Origin: Microcaldota archaeon
GTDB taxonomy: Archaea > Micrarchaeota > Micrarchaeia > Norongarragalinales > Norongarragalinaceae
NCBI GenBank assembly: GCA_016188965.1
Contig: JACPGT010000010.1
Location: 47,468-111,467, forward strand
Direction: 5' to 3'
Length of the DNA stretch: 64,000 nucleotides
Shown here in pieces: positions 42,455 through 51,610 of the stretch. Below the pieces are notes generated by a model. The model saw only the letters and a program-made list of their open reading frames with translations, was not told where the DNA came from and ran no database searches. Positions within the stretch are counted from its first letter, which is position 1. Every line of letters begins with the position of its first letter. The position numbers and the translations under genes are program-made.

Positions 42455-43582
42455 TTACTTGTTGGCGGGCCAGCGGCCGCGCACTTCCATTGCGGCGCGG
42501 ACGCGTTCCTGGGCAATCTGCAGGGCGATGGCGCGCGTGTACTTCTTTTCGTCGCGGCGGCGCTGCAGCACGATTTTCGTGTTGGTCGTGATCTTGCGCT
42601 TGACGACTTCGAACATCTGCTCCGGCGTGTAGCCCACGGTTTCGCACCAGGACGAGATGACGCCGCCGGCGTTGGCCAAGAAGTCCGGCAGCACGATGAT
42701 GCCTTTGCCTTCCAGCTCTTCTTCGATGCGGGGCGCGATGGGCAGGTTGCCGCCTTCCGAGATGACCTTGCACTTCAGATTGGCCTTGTTGGCGTCCGTA
42801 ATCACATCGGGCCGAGCTCCAGGCACCAGGACGTCGCATGGGATGCCGAACAATGCGGCGTTGTCCAGTTTTTCGGCGTCCTTGTAGTTGCTGACTTTGC
42901 CGGTTTCCATCTTGATTTTCTCCAATGCATCGGTGTCAATGCCTTTGGGGTTATAGATGGTGCCGGAGGAGTCCGAGACGGCGATGGTCTTGATGCCGTT
43001 TTCCTTGAAGAAACGGGCGGTGAAGATGCCCACGTTCCCGAAGCCTTCGATGACGCCGGTGGCGCCCTTGGGATCGATTTTGACCTCGTTCATGGCGACC
43101 AGTGCGGATTGGACGACGCCGAAACCCGTGGAGCCTAACTCGTGCGGCAGTCCTTGGATGGCCGAAGGCTTGCCGGTGACGACGCGGTAATCGCCGGCTT
43201 CGTCCATCATCCAGGCCATTTCTTTTTCCGTGACGTTCATGTCCGGTCCGCCGATGTAGACGTCAGGAATCGCGATGCGGAGCTTTTCCATGAAGGCGCG
43301 CATATAGGCTTCCTTGTTGACTTTCTTCGGGTCGCACTTGATGCCGGATTTGCCGCCGCCGAACGGGATGTCAGCCAACGCGTTCTTCCACGTCATGGCG
43401 CGGGCCAATCGGCAGACTTCTTGGGTGGTGATGTCGGGCACCATGCGGATGCCGCCTTTGGCGACGCCGCGGGCGGTGTTGTCGATGCAGGCCACGCCTT
43501 CCATTCCGGTCTTGGGGTCGTAGACGTTGATGACGTACTCGGGGCCCCACTCGTCGGGCTTGATATCGGGCGTGGATAGCAT
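42455..43582 (-). CDS. gdhA: Glutamate dehydrogenase
   Basis: The 375-residue enzyme links 2-oxoglutarate and glutamate. The catalytic Lys region is FGGGKSGIKCDP and the cofactor domain has GFGNVGIFTA. The protein is shorter than the usual 410-420 residues because the N-terminus begins close to the substrate domain. The ATG has a Shine-Dalgarno gaggtg about eight bases upstream, and a TATA-like box lies at 43655-43664. Confidence 0.93.
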   Translation of the reverse strand: MLSTPDIKPDEWGPEYVINVYDPKTGMEGVACIDNTARGVAKGGIRMVPDITTQEVCRLARAMTWKNALADIPFGGGKSGIKCDPKKVNKEAYMRAFMEKLRIAIPDVYIGGPDMNVTEKEMAWMMDEAGDYRVVTGKPSAIQGLPHELGSTGFGVVQSALVAMNEVKIDPKGATGVIEGFGNVGIFTARFFKENGIKTIAVSDSSGTIYNPKGIDTDALEKIKMETGKVSNYKDAEKLDNAALFGIPCDVLVPGARPDVITDANKANLKCKVISEGGNLPIAPRIEEELEGKGIIVLPDFLANAGGVISSWCETVGYTPEQMFEVVKRKITTNTKIVLQRRRDEKKYTRAIALQIAQERVRAAMEVRGRWPANK

Positions 43583-43710
43583 ACTTCAAAACACCTCGAA
43601 GGCCAGAAGGTCGGCCTGACACAGACAGAACTGACACTCATTGCGGCCCAAAAAGATTTAATACGGTCAGGAGTTCGACAGAAAGCGATTGATCGGGCTC
43701 CGATTTGAAC

Positions 43711-44481
43711 CTAACTAACGGACTTTTTCGGCGAGTAGATCCGTCGCTGCATCAATTTGGCGAACGTCTTGTCGGAAAAGCGGTGGTGGTCGGGACATTC
43801 CGGGGAAGCCCGGGTTCGGGTCCCCACCTTTGCAACCCCTATGGCGGCCTGGTGGGTTTTGCCTTTATTGTCCAAAAAAGTACCGATTACGACGGGAACG
43901 TTGTTCTGGATTCCGGGCACTTCCAGGCGGACGACTTGGTATTCTTTCCACGTGATCTTGGTCCGGGGGCGGGGTGGGATCGAAGTCGGAGTTGGAGCAA
44001 TGAGTTTACGCTTCAAAAGCTCGCCGTGGATGGACGACGTAGGCAGGCGGATGTCGAAAATCCGGAACCGGCGGATGGTGCGCCGTCCACCCTTGGCGTC
44101 ACGGGCCAGTTGTTTGAACCGCTCGTCCTGCTCGACCAGGGTGCGCATCGAGCGGGCAAACGGCCGGGACGTGAAGGGATGATACGGATAAACGGGGTCG
44201 TCGGGGCGGGCGCCTTGGGCTGCGACGCCCATGAGCACGTGGCAAGCGTTCTCGCCGTGGCCGTGTTGGGCGACGACGAGTTGCACCATGCCTTCCAGTT
44301 CCGGGTCGTGGACGTCCACGAGTTCGAACCGGTGGGCGTCAGGTAGGGTTTTGGGCCATCCGCCTTGCCGGATCCATGGCAACTGGGTCTTCAAAAGGGT
44401 TTTCTCGGAAACCCAACCGCGCCGGATGATTTCGGATGGCAAGACCGGCCTTCGTTCCACGAGTTCCCGCGCCATGTGCAT
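43711..44481 (-). CDS. Hypothetical soluble protein, 256 residues
   Basis: No membrane span or signal peptide; rich in Arg, Pro and His. An N-terminal third with many charged residues is followed by a Pro/Arg linker near residue 170 and a C-terminal part with KYQVVRLEVPG-like strands. A TATA-like aagttaaagg at 44506-44515 gives a leaderless start. It sits between gdhA and glyA. Family not recognised. Confidence 0.6.
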   Translation of the reverse strand: MHMARELVERRPVLPSEIIRRGWVSEKTLLKTQLPWIRQGGWPKTLPDAHRFELVDVHDPELEGMVQLVVAQHGHGENACHVLMGVAAQGARPDDPVYPYHPFTSRPFARSMRTLVEQDERFKQLARDAKGGRRTIRRFRIFDIRLPTSSIHGELLKRKLIAPTPTSIPPRPRTKITWKEYQVVRLEVPGIQNNVPVVIGTFLDNKGKTHQAAIGVAKVGTRTRASPECPDHHRFSDKTFAKLMQRRIYSPKKSVS

Positions 44482-44508
44482 TACCTACGCCGTATGTCTT
44501 CGGAGAAG

Positions 44509-45753
44509 TTAAAGGTCCCCGTAAATCGGGAATTGCTTGCACAAGTCCAGCACGCCGCTTTTGACGGCGGCCAATTCGGCGGGTTTGTCCCAGCCTTTGA
44601 TGGCGCGGGCCATGAGTTGGCCCACTTGTTTCATTTCGGATTCCTTCATCCCCCGGCTGGTCAATGTGGGCGTGCCGAGGCGGATGCCGGAGGGGTCGAA
44701 GGGCTTGCGGGGGTCGTACGGAATGGTGTTCTTGTTGACGGTGATGTGGGCCTGATCCAGCGCGGTTTCGGCCTGTTTTCCGGTGACGTTCTGGTTGCGC
44801 AAATCAACCAACAGCAGGTGGTTGTCGGTGCCGCCGGTGACCAGGCGGATGCCTTCTGCGGTCAGTTGTTCGCCCAGTGCTTTGGCGTTCTTGACGATCT
44901 GCTGGCCGTAGGTCTTGAATTCAGGCTTGAGCGCTTCGCCGAAGGCGACGGCTTTGGCAGCCGTAGTGTGGTCGTGCGGGCCTCCTTGAAGGCCGGGAAA
45001 CACGGCCTTGTCGATGGCCGAGGCGTATTTTTCCTTGCACATGATGATGGCCGAGCGGGGTCCGCGCAGCGTCTTGTGCGTCGTCGTGGTGACGACGTCG
45101 AAATAGGGAAAAGGCGACGGGTGGGCGTCGGCGACGATCAGGCCGGCGATGTGGGCGATGTCGGCAAACGAAATGGCGCCGACTTTTTCAGCCATTTCGG
45201 CAAACCGCTTGAAATCGATGGTCCGAGGATACGCCGTGGCGCCGCAGACAATCATCTTGGGTTTTTCTTGCAACACTTGCTTCTCGATGGCGTCGTAGTC
45301 AAGCATTTCCGTCTTGGGATCCACGCCGTATTGGACGAAGTGGTAGGCTTTGCCGGTGAAGTTGACGGGGTGGCCGTGCGTCAAGTGGCCGCCTTCGGAT
45401 AACGCCATGCCCATGACTTTGTCTCCGAAATTCAGGAGGCCGAAGTAGACGGCGACGTTGGCAGGGGAGCCGGAGTAGGATTGGACGTTGACGTGTTCCG
45501 CGCCGAACAGTTGCTTGGCGCGCGCGATGGCCAGTTCTTCGACTTGGTCGGCGTACTCGTTGCCGCCGTAGTACCGCTTGCGGGGGTATCCTTCGGAATA
45601 CTTGTTGGTGAAGACGGAGCCCATCGCATCCAGCACGGCCGACGAGACGATGTTCTCGGATGGAATCATTTCCAGCACGGTCTGCTGGCGAACCAGCTCG
45701 TGGCGGATGATGTCGGATACGTGTGGATCGGTAAGGCGTACGTGTTCCAACAT
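44509..45753 (-). CDS. glyA: Serine hydroxymethyltransferase
   Basis: The 414-residue PLP enzyme converts serine to glycine and charges a folate with a one-carbon unit. The PLP Lys lies in [14 protein letters not shown]; other family patches are [13 protein letters not shown] and [10 protein letters not shown]. It resembles the bacterial, folate-using form. Together with the folate operon and thyX-like gene this supports a folate-based rather than methanopterin-based one-carbon metabolism. A Shine-Dalgarno gaggtgg precedes the ATG, and tataatatt at about 45832-45842 is a promoter box. Confidence 0.95.
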   Translation of the reverse strand: MLEHVRLTDPHVSDIIRHELVRQQTVLEMIPSENIVSSAVLDAMGSVFTNKYSEGYPRKRYYGGNEYADQVEELAIARAKQLFGAEHVNVQSYSGSPANVAVYFGLLNFGDKVMGMALSEGGHLTHGHPVNFTGKAYHFVQYGVDPKTEMLDYDAIEKQVLQEKPKMIVCGATAYPRTIDFKRFAEMAEKVGAISFADIAHIAGLIVADAHPSPFPYFDVVTTTTHKTLRGPRSAIIMCKEKYASAIDKAVFPGLQGGPHDHTTAAKAVAFGEALKPEFKTYGQQIVKNAKALGEQLTAEGIRLVTGGTDNHLLLVDLRNQNVTGKQAETALDQAHITVNKNTIPYDPRKPFDPSGIRLGTPTLTSRGMKESEMKQVGQLMARAIKGWDKPAELAAVKSGVLDLCKQFPIYGDL

Positions 45754-45862
45754 GAAGATAATCCACCTCGGACTAAAAATGCGGCCTCAAAGGATGCGCG
45801 ATTGGGGCTGTATGCCCTATTTCGGCACAAAATATTATATGGGTTTTGTACCGGCCGAAGGT

Positions 45863-48800
45863 TCAACCGCCCAAGGAAGTCCCGACCTGCACGTCTCCGG
45901 CATTGCAACCGCCTGCCTTGAGGTACGTCGACGCGGAAAGGCAGTTGGGCTGTTTGGTGAACAAACCGGTATTCGGATCGTAACTCTGTCCGTAAAACGC
46001 GCACATGCCGTAGTACGATTGAGACTCGGTCTGGTATTGGGGAGGAACGCAGGGATTCGTCGACGACTCGGCCGCATATCCGGAAGGACATACCACTCCG
46101 CATCGCTGTACGCCTGCGGTTGAACCGAGGACCAGCCCGCAGGAGCCGGGCGTCTTGGTCTTGCATTGGGCGTACATCGTCGCGCCTCCGGACGAGACCT
46201 TGACGTCGCCCGGCTGGCAGTCGCCATTGGCCAAGTAATAATCCGCGGACAGGCAGTCGGCGGTGCCGGAACAGCCCGTGATGATGCCATAGCCTCCGGA
46301 CGAGCTGCCGGAGGACTGACAGGAACCGGGTGATGCGGAGAATCCGGACGGGCACGTGTTGGAACAGGTCTGGTAGTTGGACGCCACTTGGCAGTTTCCA
46401 ACGGCCTTGCGCCGGCACATCGAGAATCCGGAAGCCGGCACCTTGCTGACTTGCACGTCACCGGCATGGCAGCCGGACAGCGTAGTGTACGCCGCGTTCG
46501 ACAGGCAGTCGGCCGAACCGGAGCATGCGGCAACACCATAGGCACCGACTTGACCCGAAGCGGAGCAGGAACCGGCGGCGCCGGTAAACCCGGCAGGACA
46601 CGTCGTTCCGCAGGACGAACTGGAAGGCGCGCACGTTCCGACGAGTTTGCGCTTGCACGTGTAGAAATACGCGGACTGGCTGGGCGCAGATTCCGTGGCA
46701 GTGTCCCCGCCGTTGCACTGGCCCAACGCAGGATAGGACTCGTCTGAAAGACATTGGGCCGAACCCGTGCAGGAAACCAAACCGTAGCCCGTGGAGAGGC
46801 CGCTGGAGATACAGGAGCCACCGCTGGCCGAAAAACCGCCCGGACAACTCGTGCCGCACGTCTGGCTGCCGAACGAACCGGAAGGCGAACAGGTGCCCAC
46901 GACGGAACGCTTGCAGATGAACGCAATGGGGCCGGAGCCGGCTCCTCCGCCCGCGGGTTTCGCGTATCCCATCGACCCTTCCAGGTGGAAACCGGATGCG
47001 CCTTCGCAATCGGCGGAGAAAGTCGGCAAGTGGTCGATCCGGTCATTCCAACAGCGGTACAAGGCCGAAAGGCCGTGTTGGGGATTGACACGGGAATATC
47101 CGAGTATGGATTCCATGACGGCGCCGGGCGCGTTCTGGATTTCGCATTTTTCATCCAACGAGGTGTAATGCTGGCTGCTGGGATGATGGTAGCAGCGGTA
47201 TACGGGCTGCGTGTCGCTGATTTGCGTCGAATAAAGCTTCGCAAAAGCGCCTTCCTTGGCGCAATTGGGGCACGTCGCGGATTCGCAATCCGGATCGAAA
47301 GACAGGAAATGGTCGCCTTGGCCGTCCACGGTGCGGAAGCAGCGGTAAATCGTGCGGTCCGGTTCCGGCGGCTCGTCCGTCAACAGGCAGGTCGAACCGG
47401 AAGCGCCGTCATACAAAGCCCAGTAACCACGGCCGGGTTCGAGGCGTTCATCGAATGAAATCGACACCCGTTGGTCGTTTTCGTCTTGGGCGCCCCAGAC
47501 CGAATAGAACGCGACGTTGCGGCAGTTGCCGAGGATTTCACGGAACGTCTTGGATTTGGCCGGCGCGCCGATGAGGTTCCAACCCGTCATGAGGGTCTTT
47601 TTGTAGTAAGTGGGAACCGAGCCGTACTGCCAGTATATGCGGCAGGCGTTCTGGCTGAAGGCGTAGTAGCCGGTCTGGTATTCCATCGCGATGGAGGCGT
47701 CGGCTGAAGGCCGTACTCCGAAGTACGACTGGGTGGACGTGGAATAGCCTTTGAATACGTAGTGGTACATCGTCGTACAGTCCGTCGCCAGCAGAGGACC
47801 GCTGCTGATCGGGGAGATGATGCTCCAACCGGCCGGCACGTCGATGGAAGCGCTGTCCGGAGTGGGGCATTTGCCTGCCTTGTACTCGACTTTTTCGCGG
47901 GTGGCGATGCAGGAGTTGGGATACTCGACTCCATTGGTCGCGCAGACGGGGTCGTATTGGTCGGAGCACTGGGCGCCACAGGTTCCGGTAATGAACGCGA
48001 CGCCGGCTTTCTTGGCCGTGCAAGCGTTGGCATAGGAAATACCGTTGGAACCGCACACCGGGTCGTACGTCGAAGGGCATTGTTCGACCTGCGTGCAGCG
48101 GTCGCCGGTGCAGGCGGACGAGACGGATAGTTCCGCGCAGGACGTCCTGGGGTCGATCGACGTCATGATGACCTTGACTTGGGTGATGGCGGCCAGTTCG
48201 TCATTGGCCGGGCTCGACATGCCCAGTACGTACGTGCAACGGGGCGTGTAGGCGGCACAAACGGGTGAAGCACCCTTGCTTACGTCGAAAGTGGCTTGTT
48301 CCACTCCGTTGAGCGCCTCCAGTTTGTACGTGAAGCCGTTGAGCTCAAGCGAAGTGCGGCCATCGGCGGCGCGGCTACAGACGGTATATTCATTCACGTT
48401 GACCGGAGGCGTGGGGGAAGGAGTGACGCGCGCGCCCGGAGTTGGGGTGGGAGTCGCAACGGGCGTGGGGGTGGGCTGACAAACAAACGTGGAACCGCTC
48501 TGGACACAGCGGGTCCCACCGGCGCAAACGGTGCCGTCCGCACACGTCGTCGGCGTAGGACTGGGCGTCGGAGTGGGGCTGACTTGGCTCCGGGTATTGT
48601 CTTGCGGGAACTGGATGGTCAGCGTGTTGACGCCGGCCGCGAGGACGGTCTCATTCGAACCGGAAGGCGCGCCGCGTGCCGACGTGGCGTTCACGCGCAT
48701 GGACTCGCCGACTTGCAGGCCTTCGACGTGGGCAACGCCTTGGGCGTTGGACGTCAATGCAGTGAACGGCACCCAGTCGGGACCGATTTGCTTGAAGATT

Positions 48801-49978
48801 CCGATGAGCGCCGAGGCGGAAGGCTGTCCGTTGGCGTCGGCCACGGCCACCAAAAGAGACGCGGTCGTGGCGTTGGGGTCAAGCCCGAACAACACAAGCT
48901 CGATCGATTGACCGGCTTGGAGGGCCGAAGTAGCATCCCGGTGACCTACTTTGGAAGCGCGGACCGAATAAGACCGGTCCTTTTCCAGCAGGACAGAAAC
49001 GCGGCCGTCAGCGGAGGTGAGTTGGTCAACCAGCGGACTTTGGGAATAGATTTGGACGCGGGCGTCGGCAAAAGGCGCCCGGTTCGCATCCAGAACGGTC
49101 ACATTGGTCATGAGTGCCTGTCCGGACGCGGAGCTTACCAACCGCATTTCGACGGTATTTTGGGCAGCGCTGATGGACACGGTCTTCGGCTGGGGGGCCG
49201 CGAATCCCGAAGCGAAGACGGATACTAAAATCGAGCTGCCCAAACGCACGCCGGCTTTCACCATGCCTTGTACGTCGGTCGGTCCTTGCACCAGGAACAC
49301 GCCGGTCGCGGCATCGCGGAGGGTGACGATGGCATTCAAGACGGGTTGCCCGGCTTGCTGGTCGCGGACGACGACCGTCAATTCCGCATCGGCAAGGTAA
49401 CCCGGCGCCGGAGGAGTCGGCTCGACACCACCGGTAACGCCTCCGGAACCGCCAGGTAAGATTAGCGGATCTTCCGGCAAGCCAGGCGGTTGAGCGCTGG
49501 GAGTAAGCAAACCCCCGTTCGCACCGCCACCGGTACCACCGCCGGAAGGTTGGGCGCCGTTGGCTGGCTTGAGGCGGATGGTCGCGGAACCCGGAGCGGA
49601 AGGATCGTACACGCCACGGACGTCTTCGAATCCTTCCTTGGAAACAGTGAACGTATACTTTTTGTTCGGAATTCCGTCAAAGTGAACGGTGCCGTTGACG
49701 GAGCGCGCACTGGCCACCAAATTGCCATCTTCGTCGAAGAGGCGCACCAAAGCGCCATCCAGCGGGTTGCCGTTCTCGTCCGTGATGCGCAACGTCACGC
49801 CGGAGGGATTCAGCAAAAACAACGCCGAGAGCAGCAGGATGAATAACAGAAAGATGGCGGCCGCCACCATGCCCAAAGTGATCTTGTTCCCGGTCTTTTC
49901 CCGGATGAACTCATCCCATTCGCCCAGCCGTTCCCGAATTCCTTCAAAGACCTTCCCAATGGACTGGAACAACGACAT
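45863..49978 (-). CDS. Giant Cys-rich exoprotein with Kazal domains, 1371 residues
   Basis: A cytoplasmic amphipathic start (1-34) and one membrane helix (about 37-56) are followed by carboxypeptidase-regulatory-like beta domains (58-136, 198-285, 290-460) and Pro/Thr linkers (about 466-478, 501-526). Two Kazal-like modules follow (Cys634-Cys667 and Cys671-Cys704), then a GWNLI-type beta domain (about 711-865). Three Y-R-C-(FYW) repeats resembling DUF5648 (876-1005) and four Cys-rich repeats of about 82-104 residues (1020-1371) end the protein. The N-terminal plan matches the giant at 10486. Probably displayed on the cell surface; protease inhibition or binding is inferred. Confidence 0.85.
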   Translation of the reverse strand: MSLFQSIGKVFEGIRERLGEWDEFIREKTGNKITLGMVAAAIFLLFILLLSALFLLNPSGVTLRITDENGNPLDGALVRLFDEDGNLVASARSVNGTVHFDGIPNKKYTFTVSKEGFEDVRGVYDPSAPGSATIRLKPANGAQPSGGGTGGGANGGLLTPSAQPPGLPEDPLILPGGSGGVTGGVEPTPPAPGYLADAELTVVVRDQQAGQPVLNAIVTLRDAATGVFLVQGPTDVQGMVKAGVRLGSSILVSVFASGFAAPQPKTVSISAAQNTVEMRLVSSASGQALMTNVTVLDANRAPFADARVQIYSQSPLVDQLTSADGRVSVLLEKDRSYSVRASKVGHRDATSALQAGQSIELVLFGLDPNATTASLLVAVADANGQPSASALIGIFKQIGPDWVPFTALTSNAQGVAHVEGLQVGESMRVNATSARGAPSGSNETVLAAGVNTLTIQFPQDNTRSQVSPTPTPSPTPTTCADGTVCAGGTRCVQSGSTFVCQPTPTPVATPTPTPGARVTPSPTPPVNVNEYTVCSRAADGRTSLELNGFTYKLEALNGVEQATFDVSKGASPVCAAYTPRCTYVLGMSSPANDELAAITQVKVIMTSIDPRTSCAELSVSSACTGDRCTQVEQCPSTYDPVCGSNGISYANACTAKKAGVAFITGTCGAQCSDQYDPVCATNGVEYPNSCIATREKVEYKAGKCPTPDSASIDVPAGWSIISPISSGPLLATDCTTMYHYVFKGYSTSTQSYFGVRPSADASIAMEYQTGYYAFSQNACRIYWQYGSVPTYYKKTLMTGWNLIGAPAKSKTFREILGNCRNVAFYSVWGAQDENDQRVSISFDERLEPGRGYWALYDGASGSTCLLTDEPPEPDRTIYRCFRTVDGQGDHFLSFDPDCESATCPNCAKEGAFAKLYSTQISDTQPVYRCYHHPSSQHYTSLDEKCEIQNAPGAVMESILGYSRVNPQHGLSALYRCWNDRIDHLPTFSADCEGASGFHLEGSMGYAKPAGGGAGSGPIAFICKRSVVGTCSPSGSFGSQTCGTSCPGGFSASGGSCISSGLSTGYGLVSCTGSAQCLSDESYPALGQCNGGDTATESAPSQSAYFYTCKRKLVGTCAPSSSSCGTTCPAGFTGAAGSCSASGQVGAYGVAACSGSADCLSNAAYTTLSGCHAGDVQVSKVPASGFSMCRRKAVGNCQVASNYQTCSNTCPSGFSASPGSCQSSGSSSGGYGIITGCSGTADCLSADYYLANGDCQPGDVKVSSGGATMYAQCKTKTPGSCGLVLGSTAGVQRCGVVCPSGYAAESSTNPCVPPQYQTESQSYYGMCAFYGQSYDPNTGLFTKQPNCLSASTYLKAGGCNAGDVQVGTSLGG
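45866..46921 (-). repeat. Four Cys-rich tandem repeats in the giant exoprotein
   Basis: Repeats start near residues 1020, 1104, 1185 and 1268. Each has C(K/R)(R/T)K-x-x-G-x-C, then T-C-P-x-G-(F/Y), a Ser/Gly stretch, G-(S/T)-A-x-CLS and a closing GDV-type turn. Similar spacing of about 10 Cys per unit suggests disulfide-linked modules. Confidence 0.8.
47867..48079 (-). other. Two Kazal-like inhibitor modules within the giant exoprotein
   Basis: Both modules have the family core C-P-x-x-Y-D-P-V-C-(G/A)-(S/T)-N-G-x-x-Y-x-N-(A/S)-C followed by a late G-x-C. Kazal domains inhibit serine proteases in animals and some bacteria. Confidence 0.8.
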
Positions 49979-50118
49979 GCAGCATCCCCGATGGTAGGAG
50001 TAACTGGCGAGCAGTTAAAAACCCTTGCCGAAAACGCGGAGTCCAGGTTGGGCGATGAACGACGTGTCTGCGAATCCGGAAAACGGAAACAACGATCAAG
50101 ACCAACGCGTGCCTTCTG

Positions 50119-50766
50119 TCAGAGCGATTGCAGGAAAGCGGGCGTCAGGCCAACGAGGGATTCGACGAAAGCGGTCGCGTTGTCCTTGTCCTGAACAATG
50201 CGGCCGTTGCGCACCATGAGGACTTTCATTCCGGCAGCCCGTGCGGCCTGCACGCCCGCGTTGGCATCCTCGATGACGACGCATCCGTTCGGCGGCACGC
50301 CCAGAGCTTCGGCGGCCTTGAGGAAGATGTCTGGATTCGGCTTGCCGTGCGGCACGTGGTCGCCTCCGATGACTGCATCGAAGACGCCAAAGAGGCCCAC
50401 GCGGGGCAGGATGGCTTGCAGAAGACGGTCATTGGAAGAAGAGGCTAGCGCAATCTTGATGCGCGCGCGTTTCAAGGATTGCAGCATTTCGAGGGCGCCG
50501 GGCAGAAGCGTGGCGCGGTGCAGGATGAGGTCCAAGTAAATCTCGTCGCGTTGGCGATCCATGGCGGCGATTTTTTCCGCCGAAAGCGTGATGCCGGCCT
50601 TGCCGGCGACCATGGGGATGAGTTTGCGGGCTGGGATGCCGGTCATGGTCTGCGGAGTCTCGGAAAACGGGATGCCGTTGCGCTCGAAAAGCGTCTCGAA
50701 CGCCTCGTGGTGTTCAGGTTCGCTGTCCAGGATGACGCCGTCAAAATCGAAGATGACCGCGTCCAT
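50119..50766 (-). CDS. HAD-family phosphatase in the folate operon
   Basis: The enzyme of about 215 residues has the HAD motifs FDFDGVILD (nucleophile Asp), SSSNDRL, KPNPDIF with Lys, and VIEDANAGVQAA, with a cap after motif I as in the beta-phosphoglucomutase/phosphatase group. It starts 10 bases after folK on the same strand. Because folate synthesis needs a phosphatase for dihydroneopterin phosphate, this protein is a candidate; another role is possible. The ATG at 50766 is chosen because the upstream frame overlaps folK. Confidence 0.88.
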   Translation of the reverse strand: MDAVIFDFDGVILDSEPEHHEAFETLFERNGIPFSETPQTMTGIPARKLIPMVAGKAGITLSAEKIAAMDRQRDEIYLDLILHRATLLPGALEMLQSLKRARIKIALASSSNDRLLQAILPRVGLFGVFDAVIGGDHVPHGKPNPDIFLKAAEALGVPPNGCVVIEDANAGVQAARAAGMKVLMVRNGRIVQDKDNATAFVESLVGLTPAFLQSL

Positions 50767-50776
50767 GTCGCCACCG

Positions 50777-51610
50777 TCACGCGGATTCCCGCAACGCCTC
50801 GTCCACCGCATACGCGATTTGTTGCGCTTCGGCCACTTGGACGCGGAGCTTGGACACCAGTTGGCGCAACTGCTTGAGCGTACCGATGAGCAGGACATCC
50901 GTCTTTTCGATTTTGCACGAAACGGCGTCCTTGTGCACCGCCGCGTCGCCGCCCAACGAAAGCATCTCCTGTTTGAGGATGTTGGCCATGGTGGCGCGCA
51001 CGCCTTTGAGCCGGATGACGCGCGTGATGGTTTTTTGCGCCATGGTCTTGACGGAGTAGATGTCGTCGACACCGACGGAGCGGATGAGCTGTTCGGCTCG
51101 GTCGACGGATTGAATGGACACAACGCTGGACGAAACGGCCTTGAGTTTCACCTCGGTCTTTTCCACGGTGTTTTTCTCCTCCTCGGGCAACGCGGCCCAC
51201 AATTCGGACACGGACTTGTGCAAAACGGGATGCCGGAACGCCGGAGCCAAGTCGTTCAGCGGAGCCAGTACGAACCCCCGCTCCTGCAAACGCGGATGCG
51301 GCACGTGCCAGCCGTTCGAAACCAGGACTTCGCCGCCGACGAGCAGCACGTCGATGTCGATGGTGCGCGGGCCCTTGCCTGCTGCGGATTCTTCCTTGCG
51401 CTTCCCAAGTTTCTTTTCGGTTTGCTCCACCACGGAAACGACGGATGCAGCGTCTTTTTCCGCATACGCCTTGACCACGGCGTTGAAAAAGCGCGGTTGG
51501 TCCGGTTCATATTTCGGCATCGTGTCATAGACGGGCGAGACGGCGACAACCGCAAATGCATCGGCCAATGAGTCCACCGCGGCTTGCAGATGTGCAAGTC
51601 GGTCGCCCAT
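50777..51610 (-). CDS. folK: HPPK (FolK) fused to a DHPS-N-like domain
   Basis: Residues 1-135 are pyrophosphokinase: catalytic Asps in GPRTIDIDVLLVGG and HPRLQERGFVLAPLN. The first strand and its G-S-N loop, needed to bind the pterin, are missing: the ORF opens at GDRLAHLQ. The folP-folB frame overlaps this ORF for 355 bases without a stop, so a frameshift probably separates what was one protein. Residues about 165-270 (TRVIRLKGVRATMANILKQ, then EMLSLGGDAAVHKDAV) match the extra N-terminal domain of some bacterial dihydropteroate synthases, here placed at the wrong end. Confidence 0.82.
   Translation of the reverse strand: MGDRLAHLQAAVDSLADAFAVVAVSPVYDTMPKYEPDQPRFFNAVVKAYAEKDAASVVSVVEQTEKKLGKRKEESAAGKGPRTIDIDVLLVGGEVLVSNGWHVPHPRLQERGFVLAPLNDLAPAFRHPVLHKSVSELWAALPEEEKNTVEKTEVKLKAVSSSVVSIQSVDRAEQLIRSVGVDDIYSVKTMAQKTITRVIRLKGVRATMANILKQEMLSLGGDAAVHKDAVSCKIEKTDVLLIGTLKQLRQLVSKLRVQVAEAQQIAYAVDEALRESA

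Noticed and set aside
43683..43712. ggttcaaatcggagccc (minus strand) resembling a tRNA 3' end
   Set aside because: The required 5' part would lie inside the coding end of the 43711-44481 gene and does not fold as a tRNA.
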